A stretch of DNA of 64,000 bases from assembly GCF_009728835.1 (NCBI RefSeq), contig NZ_CP033455.1, forward strand, positions 819,568 to 883,567, given 5' to 3'. This stretch comes from Ehrlichia ruminantium (lineage in GTDB: Bacteria > Pseudomonadota > Alphaproteobacteria > Rickettsiales > Anaplasmataceae). The notes below the pieces were generated by a model. That model searched no databases, was not told the origin of the DNA, and worked only from the letters and a program-made list of their open reading frames with translations. Both the position numbers and the translations under genes were made by a program. Shown piece by piece: positions 20,894-31,621 of this stretch (within the stretch, counting starts at the first letter, position 1; each line of letters begins with the position of its first letter).

Positions 20894-22291
20894 TTATTTT
20901 AAATACGCTGCTTCACATGCATCCCTAAACGCTTCATTGACATCTGGATGTGAATGAGAAATACGGAATACATCTTCTGATGAAGCACGGTAAGCCATAG
21001 CAACAGCAGCTTCGTTAATCATAGTATCAGCATATGTACCAATTATATGTACACCTAAAATTGCATTATTTTCTTTAGAAGTAAGGACTTTTACAAATCC
21101 TTCTCCATTATTTGTAATTTTTGATCTACTATTTGCAGAAAAATTAGATTTGCCAACATTATATGCATAATTAATATTCTTTAAACTTTCTTCTGTCTTA
21201 CCAATAGATGCAACAGCAGGATGCGTATATATAACAGATGGAATAATATCATAATCTACATGTGGAATATGTCCAGAAATTAATTCTGCAACAGCAATTC
21301 CTTCCTCTTCAGCCTTATGAGCAAGCATAGCTCCACCAATTACGTCACCAATAGCAAAAATTCCTGGTACATTAGTTTCATATCTATTGTTAACTTTAAT
21401 AAAACCTCTAGAATCACATTCTATACAATTTTGATCAGTTAAACCATCAGTATATGGAATACGACCAATAGATATAAGAACCTTATCTGCTTCTATTACT
21501 TCAGATTTTCCATCCTTTACAGACTCAAGATGTATAGTTAAATTACCTGATTTTTTATCTATAGAAGTAACTTTCGTTGATAATTTAAAATTAATCCCCT
21601 GTTTTTTTAAACTAGCAAGCAATGCTTTACTGATATCACCGTCCATACTAGGAGCAATTTTATCAAAAAATTCAATAACTGTAACCTCCGAACCAAACCT
21701 ACTCCATACAGAAGACATTTCTAACCCTATAGCCCCAGCACCAATAACTACCAATTTTTTAGGTGCACTTTTAAAAGATAAAGCTGCAGTAGAAGATACA
21801 ACATCTTCTTCATTAATATCAATACCAGGAAAGCTTGCAACTTCAGACCCAGTAGCAATAACAACATATCTACTAGCTATCTCTTGCTCACCATTACTTC
21901 CAGTTATTGTAATACCAAAGTTATTAGGACTTAAAGACTTTATCCTACCAATACCACACAATCTATCAATTTTATTACTAGAAAACAAATAATCAATTCC
22001 ACGCCCCAGTTCAGCAATATTCTTATTCTTAAAGGACATAATCTTATCTAAACTAAAACTTAAGTCACTACAAGTTATTCCAACTTCACTCAGATTATTT
22101 TTGACATGATAATACTCATGAGAAAAATGTAACAAAGCTTTTGAAGGAATACATCCAACTCTTAAACAAGTACCTCCTAAAATTTCATTTTTATCTATAC
22201 ATGCAACCTTCAAACCAAGTTGAGCACCCCTGATTGCACATTTATATCCTCCAGGCCCACCACCAATTACTACCATATCATAATTTTGCAT
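20894..22291 (-). CDS. lpd: Dihydrolipoyl dehydrogenase (E3)
   Basis: E3 re-oxidises the dihydrolipoyl arm of 2-oxoacid dehydrogenase complexes with FAD and NAD+. The 465-residue protein begins MQNYDMVVIGGGPGGY, with the FAD-binding GxGxxG and the redox disulfide in GGTCLRVGCIPS (Cys42 and Cys47). It has the NAD-binding VIGAGAIGLEMSSVWSRFG, the second FAD block FAIGDVIGGAMLAHKAEEEG and the catalytic HSHPDVNEAF near the end. I chose the ATG at 22291 because AGGGG lies five bases upstream; a start at 22321 would overlap bamB. It lies just after bamB. Ehrlichia species usually have two E3 genes, and I cannot say which complex this one serves. Confidence 0.96.
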   Translation of the reverse strand: MQNYDMVVIGGGPGGYKCAIRGAQLGLKVACIDKNEILGGTCLRVGCIPSKALLHFSHEYYHVKNNLSEVGITCSDLSFSLDKIMSFKNKNIAELGRGIDYLFSSNKIDRLCGIGRIKSLSPNNFGITITGSNGEQEIASRYVVIATGSEVASFPGIDINEEDVVSSTAALSFKSAPKKLVVIGAGAIGLEMSSVWSRFGSEVTVIEFFDKIAPSMDGDISKALLASLKKQGINFKLSTKVTSIDKKSGNLTIHLESVKDGKSEVIEADKVLISIGRIPYTDGLTDQNCIECDSRGFIKVNNRYETNVPGIFAIGDVIGGAMLAHKAEEEGIAVAELISGHIPHVDYDIIPSVIYTHPAVASIGKTEESLKNINYAYNVGKSNFSANSRSKITNNGEGFVKVLTSKENNAILGVHIIGTYADTMINEAAVAMAYRASSEDVFRISHSHPDVNEAFRDACEAAYLK

Positions 22292-22298
22292 ACAACCC

Positions 22299-23471
22299 CT
22301 ATATCCTTTGATCAAAAACAACCACTTTATCTTTACTGGTTATAATGTACATTGAAGAATTAACAAACACTGGCACATAATAAGATGATGGTAATACATA
22401 ATTTACTGACTTTAAAGTCCCAGATTTAGCATCTACTAATATAACACAACCATTACTTCCTATTACCAAAACACTATTATTAACTACAGTAGGAATACTC
22501 CACCATTGAGCTTTTGACTTTTTACACTGTAGTAAATCATACTGCCATAAAAACTCTCCTGTATTAATATCCAGTGAAGCAAGCTTATCATCAATAACAG
22601 CAATTACATAGTTTTCTTCAATTCCAGATATTCCTTGAACATTTAATTTTTTTGACCACTTCCTTTTACCAGATTCAATATCAATGTCCAGTATATTACG
22701 ATACTTATCTACAACAACAACATTTTGCTTAGTTGCACTCAAAAAAACTCCATAAGTAAAACCAATGTTACTGTCTAAGCTATCAGATACACTACTTTCC
22801 CACATTTTTAATCCATTAACAGAATTAAACGCAACAACCTTGCCATTAGAAAAAGACAAAACAACAATATCTCCAGACGATGCTGCAGAAAAAGAATCAT
22901 AGCTTTTTACTTCAGGTATTGATTCTTGACTACTCCATAACAAAGAACCATCAATTAAATTAAAAGAATATAAGTAATTATCTACTGTAACAATTATCAA
23001 CCTATCATGCACAATAATAGGAGAACCTGCTATTACACTTATTAAGGACTTTTCCCATTTTATTTGTCCAGTTTCAGCATCAATCCCATAAACATTATCA
23101 TCTACTGCACAGATTATTACATTCTGAGCATATACTACACCTGCCCTATACAATTTTTCATTTTTTGGTAGACTTAATTTCCAGTAATACTGTTCCAAAT
23201 TCTGCTTATTTACAGAATATAAAATATTATCTTTACCTAAAAATATAATTCTATCACCTAAAATAACAGGTATTACCTTGTTTTGCATTTTTAAAGAAAG
23301 AGTATGCATTTTTCCTATATTAAAATCACTACCAATACTCTTAATATCACTAAAATCAGTACTAACCTCCTGAATTGTCTTACTTGGCTTTTGAACTGCC
23401 TTATCTGCTAATGCCATTGTTGAATAACAAAATATAAAAAAAAGTAAGAATACAATCTTGGAGTTTATCAT
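22299..23471 (-). CDS. bamB: BamB-like PQQ-repeat beta-propeller protein
   Basis: The 390-residue protein has a signal peptide (about 1-22, ending MALA) and then repeated propeller blades of the PQQ/WD-like type. Examples are DNVYGIDAETGQIKWEKSL, DNYLYSFNLIDGSLLWSS, GKVVAFNSVNGLKMWESS and DKLASLDINTGEFLWQYD. About seven to eight blades can be counted. BamB is a scaffold of the beta-barrel assembly machine at the inner face of the outer membrane. I see no convincing lipobox, so it may be a soluble periplasmic form. It is followed by lpd with overlap of the ribosome binding site. In many bacteria bamB adjoins der; here gpmI and two spacers lie between. Confidence 0.85.
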   Translation of the reverse strand: MINSKIVFLLFFIFCYSTMALADKAVQKPSKTIQEVSTDFSDIKSIGSDFNIGKMHTLSLKMQNKVIPVILGDRIIFLGKDNILYSVNKQNLEQYYWKLSLPKNEKLYRAGVVYAQNVIICAVDDNVYGIDAETGQIKWEKSLISVIAGSPIIVHDRLIIVTVDNYLYSFNLIDGSLLWSSQESIPEVKSYDSFSAASSGDIVVLSFSNGKVVAFNSVNGLKMWESSVSDSLDSNIGFTYGVFLSATKQNVVVVDKYRNILDIDIESGKRKWSKKLNVQGISGIEENYVIAVIDDKLASLDINTGEFLWQYDLLQCKKSKAQWWSIPTVVNNSVLVIGSNGCVILVDAKSGTLKSVNYVLPSSYYVPVFVNSSMYIITSKDKVVVFDQRI

Positions 23472-24157
23472 GTGTATATCATAAAATGTTATATTACTAA
23501 ACTAACTATATTACTTATACAAAGAAATCAACTACTTTTACATTTAGTAAGTTAATAATCCATCAAGATACTCCAAATAACTATTAAAACTAAAACGATG
23601 AATCATGCTAACAATAAAATACAACTAGATTAACGGTACTACATATTCAGTACCATTATACCTAGTCTTAGGTAGCTTAAATACCACTGGAAAAACAGCA
23701 TGCTTATAGCACTTATCAATAAGCAAACAATTTTAATTTAACCCCATACCATATATATCTTTTAATTAACCATAACTAATGAAATAGTATCTTAGGTAAA
23801 ATTACTTAATAAAAATTACAGTTATATACTAACAATAACTTTTAATAACTAAAGTATATTTTTGGCAAATGTAAAACTCAATATTCTTCAAATTTTACAT
23901 GCAATAATTCATAGTGTCCTTATATTTTACATATGATTTAATAATAAAAATATATGATAAGTAATGTTATTCCATAGTAACAACTTAACAATAGTCTTTC
24001 CAAGCAAAGTTGAATACTTTACTAAATTTTAAATACAATACTACTTTAAAAATTCATATTCATTCTTGTACTAAACATTAAAAACTGGAAAAATATCTCT
24101 ACTATGTACTAATGAATATGATATACTGTTGCTTATAGTCCAAGTTCTATCAGAAAT
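23472..24157. other. Spacer between divergent bamB and gpmI
   Basis: About 0.69 kb with no gene. Both flanking genes point away, so promoters for each should lie here. No strong hairpin or repeat is seen. Confidence 0.45.
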
Positions 24158-25666
24158 ATGACTAATCATTCTGTAATCTTGTGTATATTAGATGGGTGGG
24201 GTAATAACACAAGTCAACAATTTAATGCTATTGCACAAGCAAACACACCATGTTGGAACAGTATTATTTCACAATATCCACAAAGTAATCTAGTTACCCA
24301 TGGACCAGATGTAGGCTTACCAGATGGACAAATAGGTAACTCAGAAGTAGGACACATTAGCCTAGGTAGTGGTAGAATTATTCTGCAAGATCTATGTAGA
24401 ATTAACAAAGAAATAAAAAATATAAGAAAAAATATTTATCTATTAGAATTCATAGAAAAAGTAAAGAGAAATAGTGGTATATGCCATATAGCTGGTCTAC
24501 TATCTGATGGAGGGATACATTCTTCTCAATCACATATGTTAGAAATCATTAATGCATTATCTTATCTAAAAATACAAGTAGTTATTCACATATTCCTAGA
24601 TGGTCGTGATACCCCACCAGTATCAGCACTAAAATACATAAAGATTTTATGTAGCTATATTAAAGATCTTAATAATGTTAGTATTGCAACGATTAGTGGA
24701 AGATATTATTCAATGGACCGTGATAATAGATTAGATCGTACAACAAAAGCATACAATTGCATAGCATTTGGACATGGTAAACGTTATGAAGATCCTACAT
24801 CAGCAGTTCAGGATAACTACAATGCTGGTATTACAGATGAATTCATTACACCTTGTGTAATTGGTAATTACAAGGGAATGAACCCACAAGATGGATTTAT
24901 CATGACAAACTTCAGAAGTGACAGGGTTATACAAATTCTAAAGATGATTACAGAAGATAATCAAAACGACCATAATATCACTCTACAAAACACAATAGGA
25001 ATGATAAAATACTCCGACAAGCTTGATATTCCTTGTCTATTTCCCAGTAATAAAATAAGTAACACACTTGGAGAAATAGTATCTAATCAACAACTACATC
25101 AATTAAGAATAGCAGAAACAGAAAAGTATGCACATGTCACTTTCTTTTTTAATGGTGGTAGAGAAGAATTATTTGAAAATGAAGAAAGGATTATAATACC
25201 TTCCCCCCTTGTAGCAACATATGATTTAATACCAGAAATGTCTGCGTATAAGATTACTGACACACTTATCGAAAAAATAAATTTACAAAAATATTCTTTA
25301 ATTATTATCAATTATGCAAACGCAGATATGGTAGGCCATACCGGAAATATAGAAGCAACAAAAAAAGCTGTAGCAACTATTGATCAATGCCTGAACAAAA
25401 TATTAGATTGTATACATAATACCAATTATGTACTGGTTATTACTGCTGATCATGGAAATGCAGAAGAAATGTTTGATACAAAAAATAATATGCCTTATAC
25501 AGCACATACTTTAAATCCTGTACCGTTTATAGTGTGTAATTATCATCAAAAGATTCGTCTAAAAAACGGAAGACTATGTGACGTAGCACCAACAATTCTT
25601 GAAATTCTCAACATAAAACAACCAGAGGAAATGACTGGTATTTCATTAATCGAAAAAGATAGTTGA
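24158..25666 (+). CDS. gpmI: 2,3-bisphosphoglycerate-independent phosphoglycerate mutase
   Basis: This glycolytic and gluconeogenic enzyme interconverts 3- and 2-phosphoglycerate through a phosphoserine and two Mn2+ ions. The 502-residue protein shows LCILDGWG (metal Asp12), the catalytic serine in QIGNSEVGH (Ser62), [10 protein letters not shown], the FRSDRV block, [12 protein letters not shown] and the metal site [10 protein letters not shown] near the C-terminus. Length fits the family (505-515). The gene stands alone between bamB and der, on the opposite strand to both. Confidence 0.96.
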   Translation: MTNHSVILCILDGWGNNTSQQFNAIAQANTPCWNSIISQYPQSNLVTHGPDVGLPDGQIGNSEVGHISLGSGRIILQDLCRINKEIKNIRKNIYLLEFIEKVKRNSGICHIAGLLSDGGIHSSQSHMLEIINALSYLKIQVVIHIFLDGRDTPPVSALKYIKILCSYIKDLNNVSIATISGRYYSMDRDNRLDRTTKAYNCIAFGHGKRYEDPTSAVQDNYNAGITDEFITPCVIGNYKGMNPQDGFIMTNFRSDRVIQILKMITEDNQNDHNITLQNTIGMIKYSDKLDIPCLFPSNKISNTLGEIVSNQQLHQLRIAETEKYAHVTFFFNGGREELFENEERIIIPSPLVATYDLIPEMSAYKITDTLIEKINLQKYSLIIINYANADMVGHTGNIEATKKAVATIDQCLNKILDCIHNTNYVLVITADHGNAEEMFDTKNNMPYTAHTLNPVPFIVCNYHQKIRLKNGRLCDVAPTILEILNIKQPEEMTGISLIEKDS

Positions 25667-26480
25667 AAAGAAACAACATACATTATAACATTCATTGAAC
25701 AATGAATTATCATATATTGCTTGGTAAAAACACACTTAAAATCTACAGTAATTTCACATAAACACCAAGCTACATCTAATATTACAGGTACACATAATAT
25801 TTTGAAAAACTAATCCACAACATAAAACAAGTTAATTCCTATACGATAAATTATTATGAAATTTTAATAACCTATAATGTTAAACAACGTATATATACTA
25901 CTTAAGATCACTAAATGTAAATTACACCGTTATTGGAATTACTTACATCCTTGTCATAATTTCATGAGAAGTAACATATCATTCAAATATATAAAAACCT
26001 TTTAAATATAAAATACCAGGCACTATTTTTAATCCCCATATATATATATATATATAACCATAGATGACATATCATCTGTATTTAAGAAGATAAAAAATTA
26101 CTCAAACAACACACCACCCTAGCACATACACTCGAAAAACATACTTTTGCTAAATTTTAATTTAGTCGTTAGCTATCAGCATATCTATTAACTCTCAATA
26201 GATATAGTTAATTTAATTTTAAAATACAAAAGATTATAATACTTAAATAATACAAACCTTTCACAATCACAGACTAAAAAATAAAGCAAATAATCTTCTA
26301 TAAAGATTTTTCAAACCATATATTACTACCAATCTGTACAAAAATCACTACCCTTTAACATTTGTTACAAACAAATAGATAATTTTATAAACTTATATCT
26401 CCTAATTACAGTAATAGAGTGATATATTTTCATCATACACAACTTGTAGAATTACTAATTGCTTTTTGAAATTAGCCAAA
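25667..26480. other. Spacer between convergent gpmI and der
   Basis: About 0.8 kb without a gene. It holds a short inverted repeat (8-base arms, 25690-25707) just past gpmI and an alternating AT run at 26038-26056. Otherwise there is only AT-rich sequence. Confidence 0.45.
26038..26056. repeat. AT dinucleotide microsatellite
   Basis: Nineteen bases of strictly alternating A and T in the gpmI-der spacer. Such runs can vary in length by slippage. No regulatory role can be argued from its position between convergent genes. Confidence 0.6.
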
Positions 26481-27800
26481 CTAATGGCCAACATTATATG
26501 GGTTCTTATTTTTCCTAAAATTCAATCTAATCGGAATTCCATCAATAGAACAATATTTCCTCAAACTATTCATTAAATACTGCTGATATGTTAAATCAAT
26601 ATCATAGTGACCATTAGTAACTATCGCAAAAGTTGGAGGCTTAACTTTAATTTGTGTAATATATTTAAATTTAACTGTTTTACCATTAACCAAAGGTGGT
26701 TTATGATGATCCACAGCAGATTTTAACCATTTATTTAATATAGGGGTTGTAATCCGCATTGTTAAATTTTTGTATAACTCTATACTCCTTTCAATAATTC
26801 TATTACAGTTAATATTTTGAAGAGCAGAAATTTCTATAATTGGAACATCAAAACTTAATTTATTATAGCTACGGATACTCTTTAATAATTCAGATCTATG
26901 TTCTCGCGAAATTATATCCCACTTATTCAATGCAATGATAATAGCTTTACCTTTCTGTACAACAAGCTCAGCAATCGATAAGTCCTGTTGTTCTATTCCA
27001 CAGACAGAATCTATCATCAAAATTACTATATCTGATCTGCTAATTGACTCTATACTTTTACTCACAGAAGTTACTTCTATATTTTCAGTAACTTTTGCTT
27101 TTTTGCGCATACCAGCAGTATCAATCAACATAAACAGTTGATCTTTATATTTATATTCTATGTCAATAGAATCACGAGTTGTTCCAGGTTCATCGCTAAC
27201 AATTACTCTATTTTCACCAATTAACCTATTAACAAAAGTCGACTTGCCTGCATTCGGTCTACCTACAATAGATATTTTAATATAAGAAGATTTAGAATTT
27301 TCCATATTATCCTCTACAGTCAATGGAACTAAAGCATCATATAGATCAACCATACCTAAATTATGCTCTGCAGAAATATAAACTGGACCTATAAACTTAA
27401 AATATTCTAAATAATCTACATTGAAACACCTTTTCTTACTTTCACACTTATTTGCAACCAAAATTATAGGTTTCTTAGTATTTTTTCTTAAATACTTCGC
27501 AAAGTCTACATTTCTAATATCCTCTCCAATTCTTGCATCAACAACAAAAAGTATCACATCACATGTTTCTATAGCTAACTTTACTTGATCCAATACTAAA
27601 ACAGACAGTTTTATTTGACTATCCACACCACCTGTGTCAATAACTTTAAATTTTAAACCACATAAATCAGCATTTCCTTCTCTTCTATCTCTAGTTAAGT
27701 TAGGTATATCACTAACAATAGCACTCTTTTTATTTATTAACCTATTAAAAATAGTAGATTTACCGACATTAGGTAGTCCAACTATAGCTACTTTTAACAT
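26481..27800 (-). CDS. der: Ribosome-associated double GTPase Der (EngA)
   Basis: Der acts in 50S assembly and has two consecutive G domains and a C-terminal KH-like domain. In this 439-residue protein the first G domain has GLPNVGKS, IPNLTRDR, DTGG and NKCE. The second has GRPNAGKS, EPGTTRDS, DTAG and NKWD. The KH-like part starts at about residue 345 (TPILNKWLKSAVDHHKPPL) and ends with IPIRLNFRKNKNPY. All parts are intact and length is normal. The gene is alone here, although in many bacteria it follows bamB. Confidence 0.96.
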   Translation of the reverse strand: MLKVAIVGLPNVGKSTIFNRLINKKSAIVSDIPNLTRDRREGNADLCGLKFKVIDTGGVDSQIKLSVLVLDQVKLAIETCDVILFVVDARIGEDIRNVDFAKYLRKNTKKPIILVANKCESKKRCFNVDYLEYFKFIGPVYISAEHNLGMVDLYDALVPLTVEDNMENSKSSYIKISIVGRPNAGKSTFVNRLIGENRVIVSDEPGTTRDSIDIEYKYKDQLFMLIDTAGMRKKAKVTENIEVTSVSKSIESISRSDIVILMIDSVCGIEQQDLSIAELVVQKGKAIIIALNKWDIISREHRSELLKSIRSYNKLSFDVPIIEISALQNINCNRIIERSIELYKNLTMRITTPILNKWLKSAVDHHKPPLVNGKTVKFKYITQIKVKPPTFAIVTNGHYDIDLTYQQYLMNSLRKYCSIDGIPIRLNFRKNKNPYNVGH

Positions 27801-28377
27801 AAAAAAATTTCATATTCTTTTGTTCATGATTATACAACATATAACCTATTTTCTCACACGTTAAATTCAAAGGATATAAATCAACATATTGATTTCGATT
27901 ATCAACCAGACAAAACGCATTATAAACAGTAACGATTTTCTTATTTAATAACACCACTAAAAACAACAAGTTTGTTGACATTAGATAACTTAACTAAGTT
28001 ACCTATTTAAGATTTTTATTACACATCACTATGAATATATTCACTTATAAAACTAAATTTACAAACTAACACTTTTATATTATTAGTTATATAAACACAT
28101 TTACATAAATTAAATAGTAATTTTCTTGCTTATCAATCTACCAAAATAAACGCTTCCCAATATTAGGTAATATAACTAACAATAACTACTTTTATTAGTA
28201 ATAAAAAAACTCATACATCATCACATAAAATTCATCAAGTGATATATAATATACAGCAATCCATTACTTATAATAACCAACTACAAAAATGCTATTTACA
28301 AAACAATAATTTTATATAGTTAAATTACAAATAATCTGTTATATAATCCTCACAATTGATTAATTCTTACATAAATA
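27801..28377. other. Spacer between divergent der and carA
   Basis: About 0.58 kb. A 70-codon frame at 27769-27981 (-) overlaps the der start and looks like a chance opening. Promoters for der and carA should lie here; none is distinct enough to call. Confidence 0.4.
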
Positions 28378-29502
28378 ATGTTTCAAGTAACAAAACATTT
28401 TAACTCCATTTTAATGCTATCTGATGGGAAATATTTTTTTGGAAAATCTATAGGAAATAAATCCAATGCGATAGGAGAAGTATGTTTTGTCACATCAATG
28501 ACAGGATATCAACATACTATAACAGATCCATCATTTGCTGGACAAATAATTACTTTCACTTTTCCACACATTGGAAATATTGGAATAAATAAACAAGATT
28601 CTGAAAACAATAAGGTACTAGCACATGGAATTGTAATCAGAACAATATCAAAAGACTCTCACTCAAGCTCTTATTCAAACTTAGAAGCTTGGATGATCGA
28701 AAATGACATAACAGGAATATCTGAAATTGATACTAGAGCATTAACGCGCCATTTACGAAATCATGGCTCACAAAATGGAATTATACATTTTTTTCATGAC
28801 ATTAATTTACTAAACTTAAAAGATTTACAAAACACAGCATCTCAATATAACTATACAGCTCATTGTCAGTCTATCTCAAAATCTTTTACAAACAACTATA
28901 ACAAAAAATTTGACCACAAAACTATATATAACATAGCAGTTGTTAATTTTGGAGTAAAGTCTAGTATACTAGACACTTTATCCAATATAGGATGCAAAGT
29001 ACACATAGTATCTGGTGCTGAAGTCAACTTAACAGATAAAATATTATCATTAAAACCAGATGGAATAGTATTCTCAAATGGCCCAGGAGATCCCTCTGCA
29101 ATCCCTGAATACACTATACAGGAAATTAGAAATATAGTAGAACTAAAAATACCAACACTAGGAATCTGTCTAGGACATCAATTAATTGCATTAGCACTAG
29201 GAGCAAAAATTAAAAAAATGTTATTTGGACATAGAGGAAGTAATCATCCAGTATACAACAGAATTCTCAACAATATAGAAATTACCAGCCAAAATCATGG
29301 ATTTACTATCAATGAAAATTCACTACCTAAAAACGTCAAAATAACACATACATCTTTATTCGACAATACAATTGAAGGTATACAGGTAGAAAATTACCCT
29401 ATCATTTCAGTTCAATATCACCCTGAAGCTAGTCCAGGACCCAATGATACAAAATACATATTTGAAAATTTTGTTAACTTAATGCAGAAAACACATAACT
29501 AA
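28378..29502 (+). CDS. carA: Carbamoyl-phosphate synthase small (glutaminase) subunit
   Basis: CarA releases ammonia from glutamine for CarB, feeding pyrimidine and arginine synthesis. The 374-residue protein has the N-terminal CarA domain (FGKSIGNKSNAIGEVCFVTS, MTGYQHTITDPSFAGQI) and the class I glutamine amidotransferase domain. The latter shows SNGPGDPS, the nucleophile in LGICLGHQ (Cys264) and VQYHPEASPGP (His348 and Glu350). Length fits (360-380). carB is not in this window; separation of carA and carB is common in Rickettsiales. Downstream lies repeat copy A. Confidence 0.96.
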   Translation: MFQVTKHFNSILMLSDGKYFFGKSIGNKSNAIGEVCFVTSMTGYQHTITDPSFAGQIITFTFPHIGNIGINKQDSENNKVLAHGIVIRTISKDSHSSSYSNLEAWMIENDITGISEIDTRALTRHLRNHGSQNGIIHFFHDINLLNLKDLQNTASQYNYTAHCQSISKSFTNNYNKKFDHKTIYNIAVVNFGVKSSILDTLSNIGCKVHIVSGAEVNLTDKILSLKPDGIVFSNGPGDPSAIPEYTIQEIRNIVELKIPTLGICLGHQLIALALGAKIKKMLFGHRGSNHPVYNRILNNIEITSQNHGFTINENSLPKNVKITHTSLFDNTIEGIQVENYPIISVQYHPEASPGPNDTKYIFENFVNLMQKTHN

Positions 29503-29570
29503 ATTTTCTACAGATCAATATTTTACAAGATTATATGAATACTAACTCTTAACTATAAGATTTAAACTTA

Positions 29571-29820
29571 CCATGCAATTCAACATTTACATAATCTATG
29601 AAAAAGTTTCAAATCTAATGGTCAAGATATACCATCAAAGAGCTTCACTAACTTAACATAGACAAAACTCACAAACCTCTTTAAATCAACATTTTATAGC
29701 AGGATTTAACCATATTAAATATACGTACATAAAAACAAGTCAACTAATTTAAGAAGTACTACTCATATCAGATTAATTTAATAACAAAAATACCATAAAC
29801 AATTTAAGCATAATAAAAAC
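29571..29820 (+). repeat. Dispersed repeat copy A (upstream of ispH)
   Basis: About 250 bases. The right part (29640-29820) matches copy B (31275-31458) with only about five differences. The left part (29577-29669) is the inverted match of the second tandem unit at 32463-32555, with three mismatches seen in 93 bases. Stops in all frames exclude a coding role. It ends about 120 bases before the ispH start. Confidence 0.9.
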
Positions 29821-29880
29821 ATTCTTACCTTTAAAATATATCAATACAACAATTATATAATACCTTACGACAAATACAAA

Positions 29881-29909
29881 TTGACACACTATCTATAGTA
29901 CAATAACAT
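29881..29909 (+). promoter_or_regulatory. Possible sigma-70-type promoter for ispH
   Basis: A perfect TTGACA at 29881-29886 is followed after 17 bases by TAACAT (four of six matches to TATAAT), about 32 bases before the chosen ATG. In AT-rich sequence such matches occur by chance; the full -35 hexamer is what makes this one worth noting. Confidence 0.35.
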
Positions 29910-29940
29910 CAATACTGTTCTGCATTAGTTGATACAGGTT

Positions 29941-30927
29941 ATGTATAATGCAATGTGTATAAATTCCCAAGAAGAAGTAGAGGTCATTCTAGCAAAACCA
30001 AGAGGATTTTGCGCTGGAGTTTCTAGGGCTATAGAAATAGTAGAACTTGCAATAGAATATTATAAAAATATCAAAACAATATATGTATTACATGAAATTG
30101 TACATAATAAACACATAGTAGATACCTTCAAGAATATGGGAGTAATTTTCATAGATACAGTAGACCAAGCTAAAGATGGGTCAGTGTTAATATATAGTGC
30201 ACATGGAGTATCAAAACACATAGAACAACTTGCAAAATTAAGAAACCTGGAAGTTATAAATGCAACATGCCCACTAGTTAACAAGGTACATAAAGAAGTT
30301 CAGTCATATGACAAATTAGGATATCAGGTCATCTTAATAGGTCATAAAGGACACAGAGAAGTAGAAGGAACTATAGGACAGGTAAATTCACCCGTATTCA
30401 TAGTACAAAACTTAAACGACATAGAAAACATAGAAATAACTGATCCAAATAAACTTGCATATGTTACTCAAACAACTTTAAGTGTAGATGATACAAAAAC
30501 AATAATTGATAAGCTAAAGCAAAAATTTCCAAATATAAAAGGTCCAGATTTAAAAGATATATGTTATGCCACTCAAAATAGACAAACTGCTGTTAAACGT
30601 CTATCAGAAATAGTAGATATAATGTTTGTGTTAGGCAGCAAAAACAGTTCAAATTCAAACCGTCTTAAGGAATTAGCTGCACTACAAGCTCACGCATTCT
30701 TAATAGATTCCTATAAAGAAATCGATTTAAATATTCTAAAAAATGTAAAGAAAATCGGTATAACAGCAGGAGCATCAGCTCCAGATATACTAGTACAACA
30801 AGTTATAGATTTTCTAAAACAACATATGAATATTAAATTATTACATTTAGAGACCGTACAGGAAAACATAGCATTTAATATACCTAAACAACTAAGACAA
30901 TATAAAGAACAACATAATATTGCATAG
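29941..30927 (+). CDS. ispH: 4-hydroxy-3-methylbut-2-enyl diphosphate reductase IspH
   Basis: IspH carries out the last step of the MEP isoprenoid pathway, giving IPP and DMAPP with a [4Fe-4S] cluster. The three cluster ligands are visible in RGFCAGV (Cys24), NATCPLV (Cys110) and DICYATQNRQ (Cys208). VLHEIVHN, IYSAHGVS, LIGHKGHREVEGT and VLGSKNSSNSNRL add the substrate-binding residues. ITAGASAPD near the C-terminus is also standard. The length of 328 residues is normal. The start is uncertain between ATG at 29941, ATG at 29953 and a TTG at 29929. Repeat copies A and B flank the gene. Confidence 0.95.
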   Translation: MYNAMCINSQEEVEVILAKPRGFCAGVSRAIEIVELAIEYYKNIKTIYVLHEIVHNKHIVDTFKNMGVIFIDTVDQAKDGSVLIYSAHGVSKHIEQLAKLRNLEVINATCPLVNKVHKEVQSYDKLGYQVILIGHKGHREVEGTIGQVNSPVFIVQNLNDIENIEITDPNKLAYVTQTTLSVDDTKTIIDKLKQKFPNIKGPDLKDICYATQNRQTAVKRLSEIVDIMFVLGSKNSSNSNRLKELAALQAHAFLIDSYKEIDLNILKNVKKIGITAGASAPDILVQQVIDFLKQHMNIKLLHLETVQENIAFNIPKQLRQYKEQHNIA

Positions 30928-31205
30928 GGAATACTATATAAATATCAGATACTTTTTTTATTTATCAAGTTATATTATGAACAAACAATTTATTAAATCA
31001 TAATTTACAATAAAATTATTTAATCAAGTAACATCTAGAATACTAATAATAATATAAGGTTTTCATACAAAAAGCCAAGCCACTTATGTACTCTTACTTA
31101 AATATTTAAATGTCACTTACATAATATATTACAGAACCTTATCTTTTAAGTCTTACAAGAAAATAGTAGTTGTATAGAAATAACGACATTATACAACCTA
31201 GGTCC

Positions 31206-31458
31206 ATTATGCAACTTAACATTCACACAATTCTTAAAAAACTTAAAATTTAATGATTAAAATATACTATTGAAGAGCTTGACTAACTTAACATAGACAA
31301 AACTCACAAACCTCTTTAAACCAACATTTTATAGCAGGATTTAACCAATATTAAATATACGTACATAAAAACAAGTCAACTAATTTAAGAAGTACCACTC
31401 ATATCAGATTAATTATAATAACAAAAATACCATAAACAATTTAAGCATAATAAAAACA
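31206..31458 (+). repeat. Dispersed repeat copy B (upstream of dut)
   Basis: It matches copy A closely over 31275-31458. Its left part (31218-31304) is the inverted copy of 32291-32377 in the first tandem unit, with one mismatch seen in 87 bases. It therefore forms one arm of an inverted repeat that encloses dut, with about 1 kb between the arms. It ends about 160 bases before the dut start. Confidence 0.9.
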
Positions 31459-31611
31459 CTGTTCATCAACACTACTTACATAATTGATTAAGACAGTTAA
31501 ACAGATGTCATATACAATGGATTAGATAATAGTCATTCTATTAACAATTTACAGTAATAGATAACCTTATTGACTAACACAAAAAATTAATTAAGATTAT
31601 GGAAAAAACAT

Positions 31612-31615
31612 GGAG
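31612..31615 (+). promoter_or_regulatory. Ribosome binding site that points to an ATT start for dut
   Basis: GGAG at 31612-31615 is six bases before the ATT at 31622. No ATG or GTG lies in frame between the upstream in-frame stop (TAA at 31616) and the conserved dUTPase start region. The nearest in-frame ATG, at 31709, is inside motif 1. Confidence 0.55.
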
Positions 31616-31621
31616 TAACAT

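Larger units (their letters stand above)
29503..29940. other. carA-ispH spacer containing repeat copy A and the ispH promoter region
   Basis: More than half of this spacer is repeat copy A (about 29571-29820). The last 120 bases before ispH are unique and contain a TTGACA at 29881. Confidence 0.6.
30928..31621. other. ispH-dut spacer containing repeat copy B
   Basis: The first 280 bases are unique AT-rich sequence without a gene. Repeat copy B follows (about 31206-31458), then 160 bases of unique sequence leading to the dut ribosome binding site at 31612-31615. Confidence 0.6.

Noticed and set aside
25690-25707. Terminator after gpmI
   Set aside because: The inverted repeat has only 8-base arms, a 2-base gap and no following T-run.
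27769-27981. 70-codon frame on the minus strand upstream of der
   Set aside because: It overlaps the der start, has no ribosome binding site and reads like random AT-rich sequence.
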